5,262 nt of DNA from Candidatus Colwellbacteria bacterium RIFCSPLOWO2_01_FULL_48_10 (GCA_001817755.1 MHIY01000022.1:2461-7722); one strand, 5' to 3'; counted from the first letter of the stretch, positions 1 to 5,262 are shown. Notes: a model not told the origin generated them from the letters alone. Numbers and translations: made by a program.

Positions 1-99
1 AGGGTTTGATCAACTTGATCTGTGGGCGGACACGGGCCTGAGAAGGGTTGGCAACTCTTCAAAAGGTCTTTAGGATGGTATGGCGTTGGACCGTTACGC

Positions 100-130
100 T
101 TGAGTAGGGACTCTTCATCTCTACTATAAA
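100..130 (+). promoter_or_regulatory. Weak candidate promoter inside the 5' region
   Basis: TTGAGT (100-105, 4/6 to TTGACA) and TATAAA (125-130, 5/6 to TATAAT) are 19 bases apart. This predicts a start near 137, exactly where the palindromic hairpin 137-156 begins, and would give an RNA of about 235 bases ending at the terminator. Against it, the spacer is long and 104-124 can itself form a 7-bp hairpin, which fits an interior part of a longer RNA equally well. Confidence 0.2.
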
Positions 131-328
131 TAACTTGATATCACGATCGTGAGATCAGGGAAACGGTATCCGGTTGAAGCCCCGACGACGACAATGCAAT
201 CAGTCGTGTCTGCGCCAAAGATGCGATTTTAGGGGAGAAAGCCACCTGCGCTCTTAAGATGAGCCCTAGAACATACCATTCCCTCTGCTCTCTTAGCCGT
301 AGGACTGCAGAGGAACCTATCACCGCGA

Positions 329-371
329 CCCCAGCGTTGTCATACATGACACCTGGGGCGTTTCTCTTTTT
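329..371 (+). terminator. Rho-independent terminator
   Basis: An outer stem CCCCAG (329-334) / CTGGGG (353-358) is stacked on an inner stem TGTCAT (338-343) / ATGACA (346-351), with a small asymmetric bulge (CGT against C) between them. A pyrimidine, T-rich tract follows directly (361-371, TTTCTCTTTTT). There is no matching A-run on the left side, so it works only for + strand transcription. It ends whatever is transcribed upstream and separates it from scpA. Confidence 0.72.
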
Positions 372-383
372 AGAGATTTATTA

Positions 384-448
384 TTCCGACTAGCGAGGAT
401 GGGGAATGGAAATGTACTCATTTATATTTCCTCCGAGCGACGTCGGAA
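384..448. repeat. Imperfect long palindrome in the intergenic region
   Basis: TTCCGAC (384-390) pairs with GTCGGAA (442-448), enclosing a second inverted pair GGAAAT (408-413) / ATTTCC (425-430). The right arm can fold alone as TCCGA-GCGACG-TCGGA (432-447). It adjoins the hairpin array starting at 450 and may be part of the same mobile or REP-like element. No coding potential is seen. Confidence 0.42.
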
Positions 449-449
449 C

Positions 450-566
450 AAAGGTTTAACCCCGTAAAGCTTCGCCACGGGGCAGGTACCTCGCGCCTTG
501 GCGCGGGAGTGCGCGAGCTTGTGCGAGCTCCGAAAATATCTCGGGGCTCTGCCCCCAGGAACCTTT
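450..566. repeat. Hairpin array bounded by AAAGGTT/AACCTTT inverted repeats (REP/MITE-like)
   Basis: The 117-base segment has 7-base terminal inverted repeats, AAAGGTT (450-456) and AACCTTT (560-566). Inside are successive GC-rich palindromes: CCCCGT (460-465) / ACGGGG (477-482); CGCGCC-TT-GGCGCG (492-505); a direct repeat GCGCGAGCTT / GTGCGAGCTC (511-530); and GAGCTCCGA (525-533) / TCGGGGCTC (541-549), a 9-bp stem with one G-U that competes with GGGGC-TCT-GCCCC (543-555). A further palindrome CCTGCCCGGCCAGG lies at 584-597. The minus strand is open through here, but its translation only reads the palindromes. I infer a dispersed non-autonomous repeat; copies elsewhere cannot be seen from this window. 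Confidence 0.5.
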
Positions 567-623
567 ATTTGAAAATTGTTTAGCCTGCCCGGCCAGGGGA
601 TTTGGTGCTTGGAATTTTAGATA

Positions 624-653
624 TTGGGATTTTTGTAGGATATTACCTATAAT
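624..653 (+). promoter_or_regulatory. Sigma70-type promoter for the scpA gene group
   Basis: A perfect -10 box TATAAT (648-653) stands 18 bases after TTGGGA (624-629, 4/6 to TTGACA). Transcription should start near 659-661. This lies downstream of the GTG at 654, so the most upstream possible scpA start would not be in the message; this supports the GTG at 675. It is the only strong promoter-like sequence found ahead of the genes and may drive scpA, scpB, the carboxypeptidase fusion and mraY together. Confidence 0.6.
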
Positions 654-674
654 GTGGGTTATTCTAAGAATATC

Positions 675-1388
675 GTGAATAATTACGAGTTGCGAATACA
701 AAGCTTTGCTGGGCCGCTCGACAAACTGCTTGAACTTATCGAGGCACGGGAATTGCCGATAACGTCGGTGAGCTTGTCTGAGGTTACGGCTGACTTTCTC
801 GGTTATTTAAAAACCCTACAGGCGGAAACTCCCGGTGGCGCGCATCCGAAAATTTTGACCGATTTCATCAGCGTTGCCTCCAAGTTGATACTTATAAAGT
901 CGCATACTCTTCTGCCGCAACTCGTGCTCGCTCCGGAAGAAAAGGCCGAGATGGCCGAACTCGAAGGGAAGTTGAGAATATACAGGGAGTTGAAGTCTGC
1001 GGAAAAGATAATAAAACAGATGTGGGCCAAGAATGTGTCTTTTGGACGTGACGCGCTCATTGGGCTGCCGGCAGGTTTTTATATGAGCCAGGCGCTCTCG
1101 GCAAACGACCTGGCGCAAATGGTTGCACGACTCACTGAAGAACTTGCGGGGATAATCGCGAAAACCGAAGAGGGACAGGTGGTTATGATAAATTTTGAGG
1201 AAAAGCTGAAGGAGCTCATGACTAGAGTGGACAAAACAATATCATCGAGCTTTAATGAGATCGTCCATGGCAAAGAAAGAACGGAAGTAATAGTTTTATT
1301 CCTGGCGATACTCCATTTACTGAAAGACAGCTTGGTCAGAGTAACGCAGGAGAAGGATTTTGAGGACATCAGTATAGTTAAAAACTAA
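675..1388 (+). CDS. scpA: Segregation and condensation protein A (ScpA, kleisin)
   Basis: ScpA is the kleisin subunit that bridges the two SMC heads and, with a ScpB dimer, forms the bacterial condensin acting on the nucleoid. The N-terminus has the family signature YELRIQSFAGPLDKLLELIE followed by ITSVSLSEVTADFLGYL. The FISVASKLILIKSHTLLP helix that normally follows is present. The C-terminus, ERTEVIVLFLAILHLLKDS then VTQEKDFEDISI, is the winged helix that binds the SMC head. At about 237 residues it has a usual length and looks intact. I chose GTG at 675 because the family normally starts a few residues before the YE..F.GPLD motif and because the TATAAT box at 648-653 puts the transcript start near 660. 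GTG at 654 would add seven residues (MGYSKNI). No clear Shine-Dalgarno precedes either start. scpB follows after 156 bases occupied by a repeat. Confidence 0.93.
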   Translation: MNNYELRIQSFAGPLDKLLELIEARELPITSVSLSEVTADFLGYLKTLQAETPGGAHPKILTDFISVASKLILIKSHTLLPQLVLAPEEKAEMAELEGKLRIYRELKSAEKIIKQMWAKNVSFGRDALIGLPAGFYMSQALSANDLAQMVARLTEELAGIIAKTEEGQVVMINFEEKLKELMTRVDKTISSSFNEIVHGKERTEVIVLFLAILHLLKDSLVRVTQEKDFEDISIVKN

Positions 1389-1524
1389 AATATCAAAAAT
1401 CAAAATGATACATTCGACAGAATTCAGTATCATGGTGAGCCCAATCGAACCCATGACAATGCAAAAACAAAAAATGCAATCCCCATCTTTAAATTTTAAT
1501 CTGTCATTTTCCACTTTGATATTT
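1388..1524. repeat. AT-rich inverted-repeat element between scpA and scpB (MITE-like)
   Basis: The ends are inverted copies: AAATATCAAA (1388-1397) matches TTTGATATTT (1515-1524), and AAAATGA (1402-1408) matches TCATTTT (1504-1510), with a few unmatched bases between. The left end overlaps the last base of the scpA stop codon. On the right, TTTAAATTTTAA occurs at 1488-1499 and again at 1522-1533. The interior holds ATGCA-rich A tracts (1459-1480) and a second palindromic repeat (1405-1456). The transcript could fold into a long hairpin separating scpA from scpB. No gene is present in this stretch. Confidence 0.55.
1405..1456. repeat. TTCGAC-type palindromic repeat nested in the AT-rich element
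   Basis: ATGATAC (1405-1411) pairs with GTATCAT (1427-1433), and TCATGG (1430-1435) pairs with CCATGA (1451-1456), so two alternative hairpins share bases 1430-1433. It carries CATTCGACA (1411-1419), identical to 1975-1983 inside scpB, and TCGAAC (1445-1450). Its higher GC and different motifs compared with the AT-rich flanks suggest insertion of one repeat family into another. ATGA occurs at both ends and could be a short target duplication, but it is too short to prove. Confidence 0.4.
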
Positions 1525-1544
1525 AAATTTTAAATTATTTTTTC

Positions 1545-2168
1545 ATGGAAGGCGCAATAAACAACAAAATTACCATAGCCGCCCAAATAGAAGCATTGCT
1601 TTTTGTCCACGGCGAGGCGATGAAGATAAAAAAGCTGGCTGAACTTCTCGCGGTTACCGAAGAGGAGGTTCAAACGGGACTGGCCGAGCTTTCGGGAACT
1701 CTTAATGGCGGCGGGCGGGGGCTTAGTCTGATCATCTCCGGCGACAGAGCGATGCTCGTGACTAAGCCGGAAATGGGCGAATTAGTGAAGCGCATCGTGA
1801 GCGAGGAGCTTGATTCGGAGCTTTCGCCGGCGAGCTTGGAGACGCTTTCTATTGTTGCATATATGGGGCCGATATCCCGCGCCGAGATTGATTATATCCG
1901 CGGAGTTAATTCCAGTTTCATACTTCGCAATTTGTCGGTAAGGGGATTGGTTGCAAAAGAGGCCTCAAAAGACCCATTCGACAAGCTCAGGGCAGGCAAA
2001 CCCGCCACGGGCAACTTCGTCTACAGCGCCACGATGGATTTTCTCAGGCATGTGGGGGTGGGTTCACCGCAGGAATTGCCGGAATTCCAGAAATACAGAG
2101 ACATTGTAAAAGGTTTTATTTCCAAACCGGAAGAGGTTGTGATTCCGAAAACGAATGATGTGTCGTGA
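1545..2168 (+). CDS. scpB: Segregation and condensation protein B (ScpB)
   Basis: ScpB is a dimeric tandem winged-helix protein that binds ScpA and completes the SMC-ScpAB condensin. The first winged helix is recognisable in IAAQIEALLFVHGEAMKIKKLAELL (about 11-35). The second contains the strongest family signature: SLETLSIVAYMGPISRAEIDYIRGV (97-121) then LRNLSVRGLV (127-136). The protein ends near the usual FLRHVGVGSPQELPEF motif (166-181) plus a short tail; 207 residues is normal. ATG at 1545 places the IEALLF motif at the expected distance from the N-terminus. No Shine-Dalgarno is visible in the T/A-rich leader. Residues 143-151 (DPFDKLRAG) sit in the loop between the recognition helix and the final strand, where related proteins usually have a short variable loop. 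They are encoded by a TTCGACAAGCTCA repeat, read here as an in-frame insertion. The stop overlaps the next gene by 14 bases. Confidence 0.93.
   Translation: MEGAINNKITIAAQIEALLFVHGEAMKIKKLAELLAVTEEEVQTGLAELSGTLNGGGRGLSLIISGDRAMLVTKPEMGELVKRIVSEELDSELSPASLETLSIVAYMGPISRAEIDYIRGVNSSFILRNLSVRGLVAKEASKDPFDKLRAGKPATGNFVYSATMDFLRHVGVGSPQELPEFQKYRDIVKGFISKPEEVVIPKTNDVS
1974..1996 (+). repeat. TTCGACAAGCTCA-type repeat inserted in frame in scpB
   Basis: The 23 bases contain TTCGACAAGCTCA (1977-1989) followed by GGGCAGG and encode PFDKLRAG. TTCGACAAGCTCAGG-type sequences are a familiar dispersed repeat in many genomes (from memory, not searched). A related copy, differing at one base in the 13-base core, is at 2188-2200, and a 9-base piece (CATTCGACA) is at 1411-1419. 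Confidence 0.5.
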
Positions 2169-4932
2169 ATCGGTTTTGCTGAACAGGTTCGACGAGCTCA
2201 CTGCGGGTAGATTTCTGGCGGCCGCGTTCCTTGTGACCTGTTTTTTAAATGTGGGTGGAGTCGCAGCCGGAACACTGCCAGATGAGTCTTTAAGCGCGTC
2301 AGCGGGCTTCCCAGTGGGCGCGAACCCTAAAGACCTTGTTTGGGAGCAGGTCGCATCCGAAGCACATTGGGGACCGCGTGATGCACATGCGGCTGTGGTT
2401 TACAAAGACAAGCTATGGCTTATGGGCGGCATCAACGGCGATGCTGCGGTAAAGCACCAAGGTCTGGTGGAATATTGGAAAGCTCCGCACAAGAGCGATG
2501 TCTGGGTCTCGGATGATGGCGACAATTGGCGGCTGGTTACGGACAAAGCTCCATGGGGAGGTCGGCGCTCGATACAGGTTGTTGTGTTTCAAGACAGGCT
2601 TTGGCTGATGGGCGGGTGGGGGCCGGAGGTTGGCTATCGCAATGACATTTGGAGCTCGGAGGACGGCGTGAACTGGCGTCTGGAGATTGAGCATGCGGGG
2701 TGGAGCGCTCGCGAAGGGCACGAAGTTTTGGTCTATGGCGGTAAGTTGTGGCTAATCGGTGGCGTTCGGTATGATTTGCGCGTTACCAAAAACGATGTTT
2801 GGAGCTCGGAGGACGGCGTAAGCTGGACTGAAGTTACGGCATCCGCCCCATGGCGTACGCGCTGGGACCATGGCGCGGCGGTTTTCCATGACAAACTTTG
2901 GCTGATTGGCGGCATGGACCTTGAAGGCCGGACGTTTGGTGATGTCTGGAGCTCGGAGAATGGCGCTGATTGGGAGCTTGTAACCGACAGGCCGCCGTTC
3001 GCATCGCGGCAGGGTCATGTTGTCCTGGAATATGTAAATAGACTGTGGCTGGTAGGCAGGCTGAACGATGGCATCGGCGGCGGCGCTAACGATATCTGGT
3101 ATTCGTCCGACGGTTATCTCTGGGAGAAGGCCGAAAACGACCCGCGCTGGCTGGGCAGGGAAGACCACGCCGCAGTGGTTTTTAATGGCGATATTTTTAT
3201 GCTCGGCGGCATGGACTCGAATTGGAAATGGTCGGGCGAAGTATGGCGTTCTGCTGTAAGCGTTCCACAAACAAACGAAGATCATGGATCGGAGTACAGA
3301 GAACCGGATGCTAAAACTGTGAGGCTTTGGGGAGAGTCCGGCGGCATCAATAAGACTTTTGGCTTGGGTGCTTCTGGCGACGAAGTGTTATTTTTGCAGA
3401 AAGTCCTATCGCATGGCGTAGCCGCGAAGGGTTATTTTGACGAGAAGACAAAGGCGGAGTTGATGAGATTCCAAAAATACTACGGCTTTTCGCCGACCGG
3501 CACCTTTGATGGCGCGACCAGAAGCAAGATAAACAATCTTTATCTGCAGTGGCTTTGCCCGAACCCATCGGAGATCTATCCCGACATGATGGCCGTCTCG
3601 GTAACCAAGCTTTGGGGGTTGGGCCGCGACTATGTCCCGCCCGATCTAAAAGTTGTCCCGCGGGATCGGGTTAAGACAAACGGCATAATTTGTTTGCGTT
3701 CCATGGTCGTCCCGTATCTGGAATTAATGGTTAAAGACGCCCGGCGGGATGGAGTGATCTTAGGCATCACTTCGGGATACCGTAAACCAGAAATACAAGG
3801 CCTGCTTTATGACCTTTGGACCGCGTTGGACCCAAGATCTGCGGAGAACCAGATCGCCGAGCCGTTGCAATCCGAGCATCAGTTGGGGACGGCGGTAGAC
3901 TTTACCGGCGCGTCAATAAACTATGCCGGGGTTTCGCCTGATTTTGGCCTGACCAAAGAAGGCAAGTGGTTAGAGAAGAACGCCAATCGGTACGGGTTTC
4001 TAATGAGCTATCCGAAAGGGAAGATCGAAGTTACCGGTTATGATCATGAGCCGTGGCATTTTAGGTTTGTCGGCCCGGCGGCCAAAGAGATCAGATTGGC
4101 GAACGCGACCTATGAAGAATATCTTGCTTCCGAAAAAGAGTGGCCCGAACTTAAGAGCGGGGCAAAGGGCGTTGTCATCTCGGCGGACTCTTTTAGTGCC
4201 AGCTATTTTGACCCGCAGGGCGCTCCCCGTTTGCTAGTCACAAAAAATCCGGAGGCGCGTTTGCCGATAGCCAGCATTACGAAGCTTATGACAGCGCTAA
4301 TCGCCCGGGAGACTTACGATGTGAATCAAATAATATCTGTGCGCGATGAAGACCTGGCGGGGAAGGGCGGCTCCGGTAAACTGAAGCCGAACGAAAGTTT
4401 TTATCTTATGCATTTGATAAACATGTCTTTGGTCGAGTCGAATAACGATGCTGCCCGCGTTTTGGCTGGCCATTCGGCCGGGCATGATTTTCTCGACAAA
4501 ATGAATGCAGCCGTTTCCCGGCTCGGATTGAAAGACACGCATTTCTTCAATGCCAGCGGCGTTGATGGCGCGAGCCAGAGCGAAACAAATTATTCGACTG
4601 CCGCAGACCTTACCAACATGCTCGCGCATTTACTGGTCTCGAATGAAGATATCCTTAAAATCACCGCCCGCAAAGAAACAAAGATATATTCTGCTGATGG
4701 CGCTTTGCATCACACAGCAGTGAACACGAATCGACTTCTTGAGTCGGGGTCGATCCCGCTCGAAATAGTGGGAGGTAAGACCGGCGAAACTCCGCTCGCC
4801 AGGCAGGACTTGGTTCTTGTTGTCCGCGCGTCCAATGGAGGTTATCTAATAAACGTGGTCCTGGGGTCGAGCGACCGATTCAGGGACATGGCCGCTCTGG
4901 TTAATTGGGCCAATGAATCATATAATTGGTGA
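2155..4932 (+). CDS. Exported kelch / PG-binding / VanY D,D-carboxypeptidase / S11 D-Ala-D-Ala carboxypeptidase fusion
   Basis: A 925-residue cell-wall enzyme. Residues about 19-38 are a hydrophobic export segment with likely cleavage after VAA (36-38). Residues 61-368 form six repeats of about 50 residues, each with PW..R..H..VV....LWL.GG then DVWSS.DG..W: a kelch-like propeller, probably for binding. Residues about 405-465 match the peptidoglycan-binding fold (GDEVLFLQKVL, GYFDEKTKAELMRFQK, TGTFDGATRSKIN). Residues about 500-650 are a VanY-type zinc D,D-carboxypeptidase: SGYR (540-543), SEHQLGTAVDF (573-583) and EPWHFR (632-637), giving predicted zinc ligands H575, D582, H635 and catalytic E632. 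Residues 670-925 are a serine carboxypeptidase (S11/PBP) with SITK (nucleophile S707, K710), SNN (762-764) and KTG (875-877). Both would remove terminal D-Ala from stem peptides outside the membrane. No C-terminal anchor or PBP5 C-domain is seen. ATG 2155 overlaps scpB by 14 bases, suggesting coupled translation. Repeat 5 has GR for GG. Confidence 0.93.
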   Translation: MMCRESVLLNRFDELTAGRFLAAAFLVTCFLNVGGVAAGTLPDESLSASAGFPVGANPKDLVWEQVASEAHWGPRDAHAAVVYKDKLWLMGGINGDAAVKHQGLVEYWKAPHKSDVWVSDDGDNWRLVTDKAPWGGRRSIQVVVFQDRLWLMGGWGPEVGYRNDIWSSEDGVNWRLEIEHAGWSAREGHEVLVYGGKLWLIGGVRYDLRVTKNDVWSSEDGVSWTEVTASAPWRTRWDHGAAVFHDKLWLIGGMDLEGRTFGDVWSSENGADWELVTDRPPFASRQGHVVLEYVNRLWLVGRLNDGIGGGANDIWYSSDGYLWEKAENDPRWLGREDHAAVVFNGDIFMLGGMDSNWKWSGEVWRSAVSVPQTNEDHGSEYREPDAKTVRLWGESGGINKTFGLGASGDEVLFLQKVLSHGVAAKGYFDEKTKAELMRFQKYYGFSPTGTFDGATRSKINNLYLQWLCPNPSEIYPDMMAVSVTKLWGLGRDYVPPDLKVVPRDRVKTNGIICLRSMVVPYLELMVKDARRDGVILGITSGYRKPEIQGLLYDLWTALDPRSAENQIAEPLQSEHQLGTAVDFTGASINYAGVSPDFGLTKEGKWLEKNANRYGFLMSYPKGKIEVTGYDHEPWHFRFVGPAAKEIRLANATYEEYLASEKEWPELKSGAKGVVISADSFSASYFDPQGAPRLLVTKNPEARLPIASITKLMTALIARETYDVNQIISVRDEDLAGKGGSGKLKPNESFYLMHLINMSLVESNNDAARVLAGHSAGHDFLDKMNAAVSRLGLKDTHFFNASGVDGASQSETNYSTAADLTNMLAHLLVSNEDILKITARKETKIYSADGALHHTAVNTNRLLESGSIPLEIVGGKTGETPLARQDLVLVVRASNGGYLINVVLGSSDRFRDMAALVNWANESYNW
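2185..2207 (+). repeat. Second in-frame TTCGACRAGCTCA repeat, in the signal-peptide region of the fusion gene
   Basis: TTCGACGAGCTCA (2188-2200) differs from the scpB copy by one base in 13 and is read in the same frame, giving FDELTAG (residues 12-18) against FDKLRAG in ScpB. It lies just before the hydrophobic export core, so it lengthens and acidifies the N-region. That region is otherwise an unusual start for a signal peptide (MMCRESVLLNR). Confidence 0.42.
2648..2965 (+). repeat. Near-identical DNA repeats within the kelch-like region
   Basis: Bases 2648-2669 and 2798-2819 are identical over 22 positions, exactly 150 bases (50 codons) apart. They encode the WSSEDGV motif that closes propeller repeats 2 and 3; the surrounding 36 bases differ at only about five places. 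A third copy at 2947-2965 keeps TGGAGCTCGGAG then diverges. Repeats 1, 5 and 6 share the protein pattern but not the DNA. This points to recent duplication or gene conversion of the central repeats. Confidence 0.75.
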
Positions 4933-4957
4933 AATTAATTATAGCTATATAAACCAA

Positions 4958-5262
4958 ATGTTGCTTGAAGCGGTAGGAGTGATAGCGATTACGATAATTT
5001 CTTTTTTGGCGGCTTTTGCGGCCACGCCTGTTGTCATCAATCTTTTACGCCGCCTGAATATGGGCAAGCAGATACGTGAGGATGTGAATGCGCCGGTTTT
5101 CATTAGCCTCCATAAGATGAAAGCGGGTACGCCGACTATGGGCGGGGTGGTGATTTGGGGTACGGTACTTTCTATGGCGCTCGCGTTTTCGGTCCTAAAC
5201 CGCGTTTTCGGCGGATTTTGGGATTATTTAGATTTCATCGATCGGGCGCAGACGTACCTACC
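4958..5262 (+). CDS. mraY: Phospho-N-acetylmuramoyl-pentapeptide-transferase MraY, N-terminal part (cut by window end)
   Basis: MraY is the polytopic membrane enzyme that moves phospho-MurNAc-pentapeptide from UDP onto undecaprenyl phosphate to make lipid I, on the inner face of the membrane. The visible 101 residues contain a first membrane segment (AITIISFLAAFAATPVVINLL), the cytoplasmic GKQIRED sequence, and the strong family signature LHKMKAGTPTMGG followed by the second membrane segment. The catalytic aspartates lie beyond the window. I chose ATG 4958 because it places the first membrane helix at the usual distance from the N-terminus. ATG 4913 is in frame, would overlap the carboxypeptidase gene by 20 bases and add 15 residues (MNHIIGEINYSYINQ). 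Neither has a Shine-Dalgarno. A weak promoter-like pair TTGGTG (4926-4931) / TATAAA (4948-4953) could give a nearly leaderless message. Its product chemistry sits directly upstream of the carboxypeptidases encoded by the preceding gene. Confidence 0.93.
   Translation, partial: MLLEAVGVIAITIISFLAAFAATPVVINLLRRLNMGKQIREDVNAPVFISLHKMKAGTPTMGGVVIWGTVLSMALAFSVLNRVFGGFWDYLDFIDRAQTYL

Larger units (their letters stand above)
42..371 (+). ncRNA. Putative structured RNA or long structured 3' UTR, family unknown
   Basis: No frame on either strand gives a believable protein here, but the + strand folds on inspection into consecutive stem-loops. These are 42-60 (8 bp, one G-U, triloop), 82-100 (5 bp), 104-124 (7 bp, one G-U), 137-156 (near-perfect palindrome), 184-210 (8 bp, one bulged G), 227-271 (outer 8-bp stem TTTTAGGG/CCCTAGAA) and 273-320 (TTCCTCTGC/GCAGAGGAA with one bulge, plus an inner stem closing on GCCG). 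The chain ends in the terminator at 329-371, so some transcript does end here. The 5' end is uncertain: it may lie before the window or near 137. I looked for tmRNA, RNase P, 6S, SRP, T-box and rRNA signatures and found none. Short stems occur by chance; the 273-320 stem and the terminator carry most of the weight. Bases 1-41 show nothing assignable. Confidence 0.27.

Noticed and set aside
141..347. Minus-strand open frame of 68 residues
   Set aside because: Composition and sequence match no family I know, it overlaps the + strand terminator stem, and it has no Shine-Dalgarno or neighbours on that strand.
1..371. Known RNA genes: tmRNA, RNase P, 16S or 23S rRNA, T-box leader
   Set aside because: The opening bases resemble the 16S start and 239-262 faintly resembles the 3' part of 23S, but the conserved blocks expected around them (for example the sarcin-ricin loop) are absent. 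No tmRNA acceptor end, RNase P core or T-box sequence was found.
178..393. Plus-strand frame open for about 71 codons
   Set aside because: The only ATG starts late (259) and the frame reads straight through the terminator hairpin; no recognisable protein motif.
450..598. CRISPR array
   Set aside because: The palindromes differ from one another and there is no regular repeat-spacer spacing.
456..701. Minus-strand open frame of 81 residues
   Set aside because: It is the palindromic array read as protein and runs across the scpA promoter and start on the opposite strand.
1317..1514. Minus-strand open frame of 65 residues
   Set aside because: It is antisense to the end of scpA and the AT-rich repeat; its hydrophobicity comes from A/T-rich sequence.
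1516..1544. Promoter for scpB using TTGATA at 1516
   Set aside because: The only TAAATT-like -10 lies 9 bases downstream, and nothing fits at 16-18 bases.
2230..2245. Lipoprotein signal at C29 of the fusion protein
   Set aside because: The residues before the cysteine are LVT, without the small G/A/S residue needed at -1; an ordinary signal-peptidase site after VAA fits better.

Overview
The window most likely comes from a Candidate Phyla Radiation bacterium of the Parcubacteria type. This rests on the look of the proteins (a divergent ScpA with a GTG start, a ScpB with an inserted segment, an MraY whose N-terminus resembles Parcubacteria versions), the near absence of Shine-Dalgarno sequences, and compact genes separated by palindromic repeats. 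It is an inference; no search was run. All recognisable genes lie on the + strand.

Bases 1-653 hold no convincing protein gene. Bases 1-371 look like the 3' part of a structured transcript: a chain of stem-loops ends in a strong Rho-independent terminator (329-371). No known RNA family was recognised. Bases 384-598 are a dense set of palindromes, including a 117-base array bounded by AAAGGTT/AACCTTT. A near-consensus promoter (624-653) then opens the gene group.

scpA (675-1388) and scpB (1545-2168) encode the two non-SMC subunits of the condensin-like SMC-ScpAB complex. They are separated by an AT-rich inverted-repeat element (1388-1524) with a second, TTCGAC-type palindromic repeat inside it. 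Overlapping the 3' end of scpB is a 925-residue exported protein (2155-4932). It combines a six-repeat kelch-like propeller, a peptidoglycan-binding domain, a VanY-type zinc D,D-carboxypeptidase and a complete serine D-Ala-D-Ala carboxypeptidase (S11) with all three active-site motifs. The window ends inside mraY (4958-5262, truncated), the enzyme that makes lipid I.

The gene order joins chromosome condensation (scpAB) to cell-wall precursor synthesis (mraY) and pentapeptide trimming (the fusion protein), apparently as one transcription unit.

The two most notable points are the double-carboxypeptidase fusion and a short repeat, TTCGACRAGCTCA. This repeat occurs twice within 230 bases, both times inside coding sequence and in the same reading frame, giving FDKLRAG in ScpB and FDELTAG in the signal-peptide region of the fusion protein.
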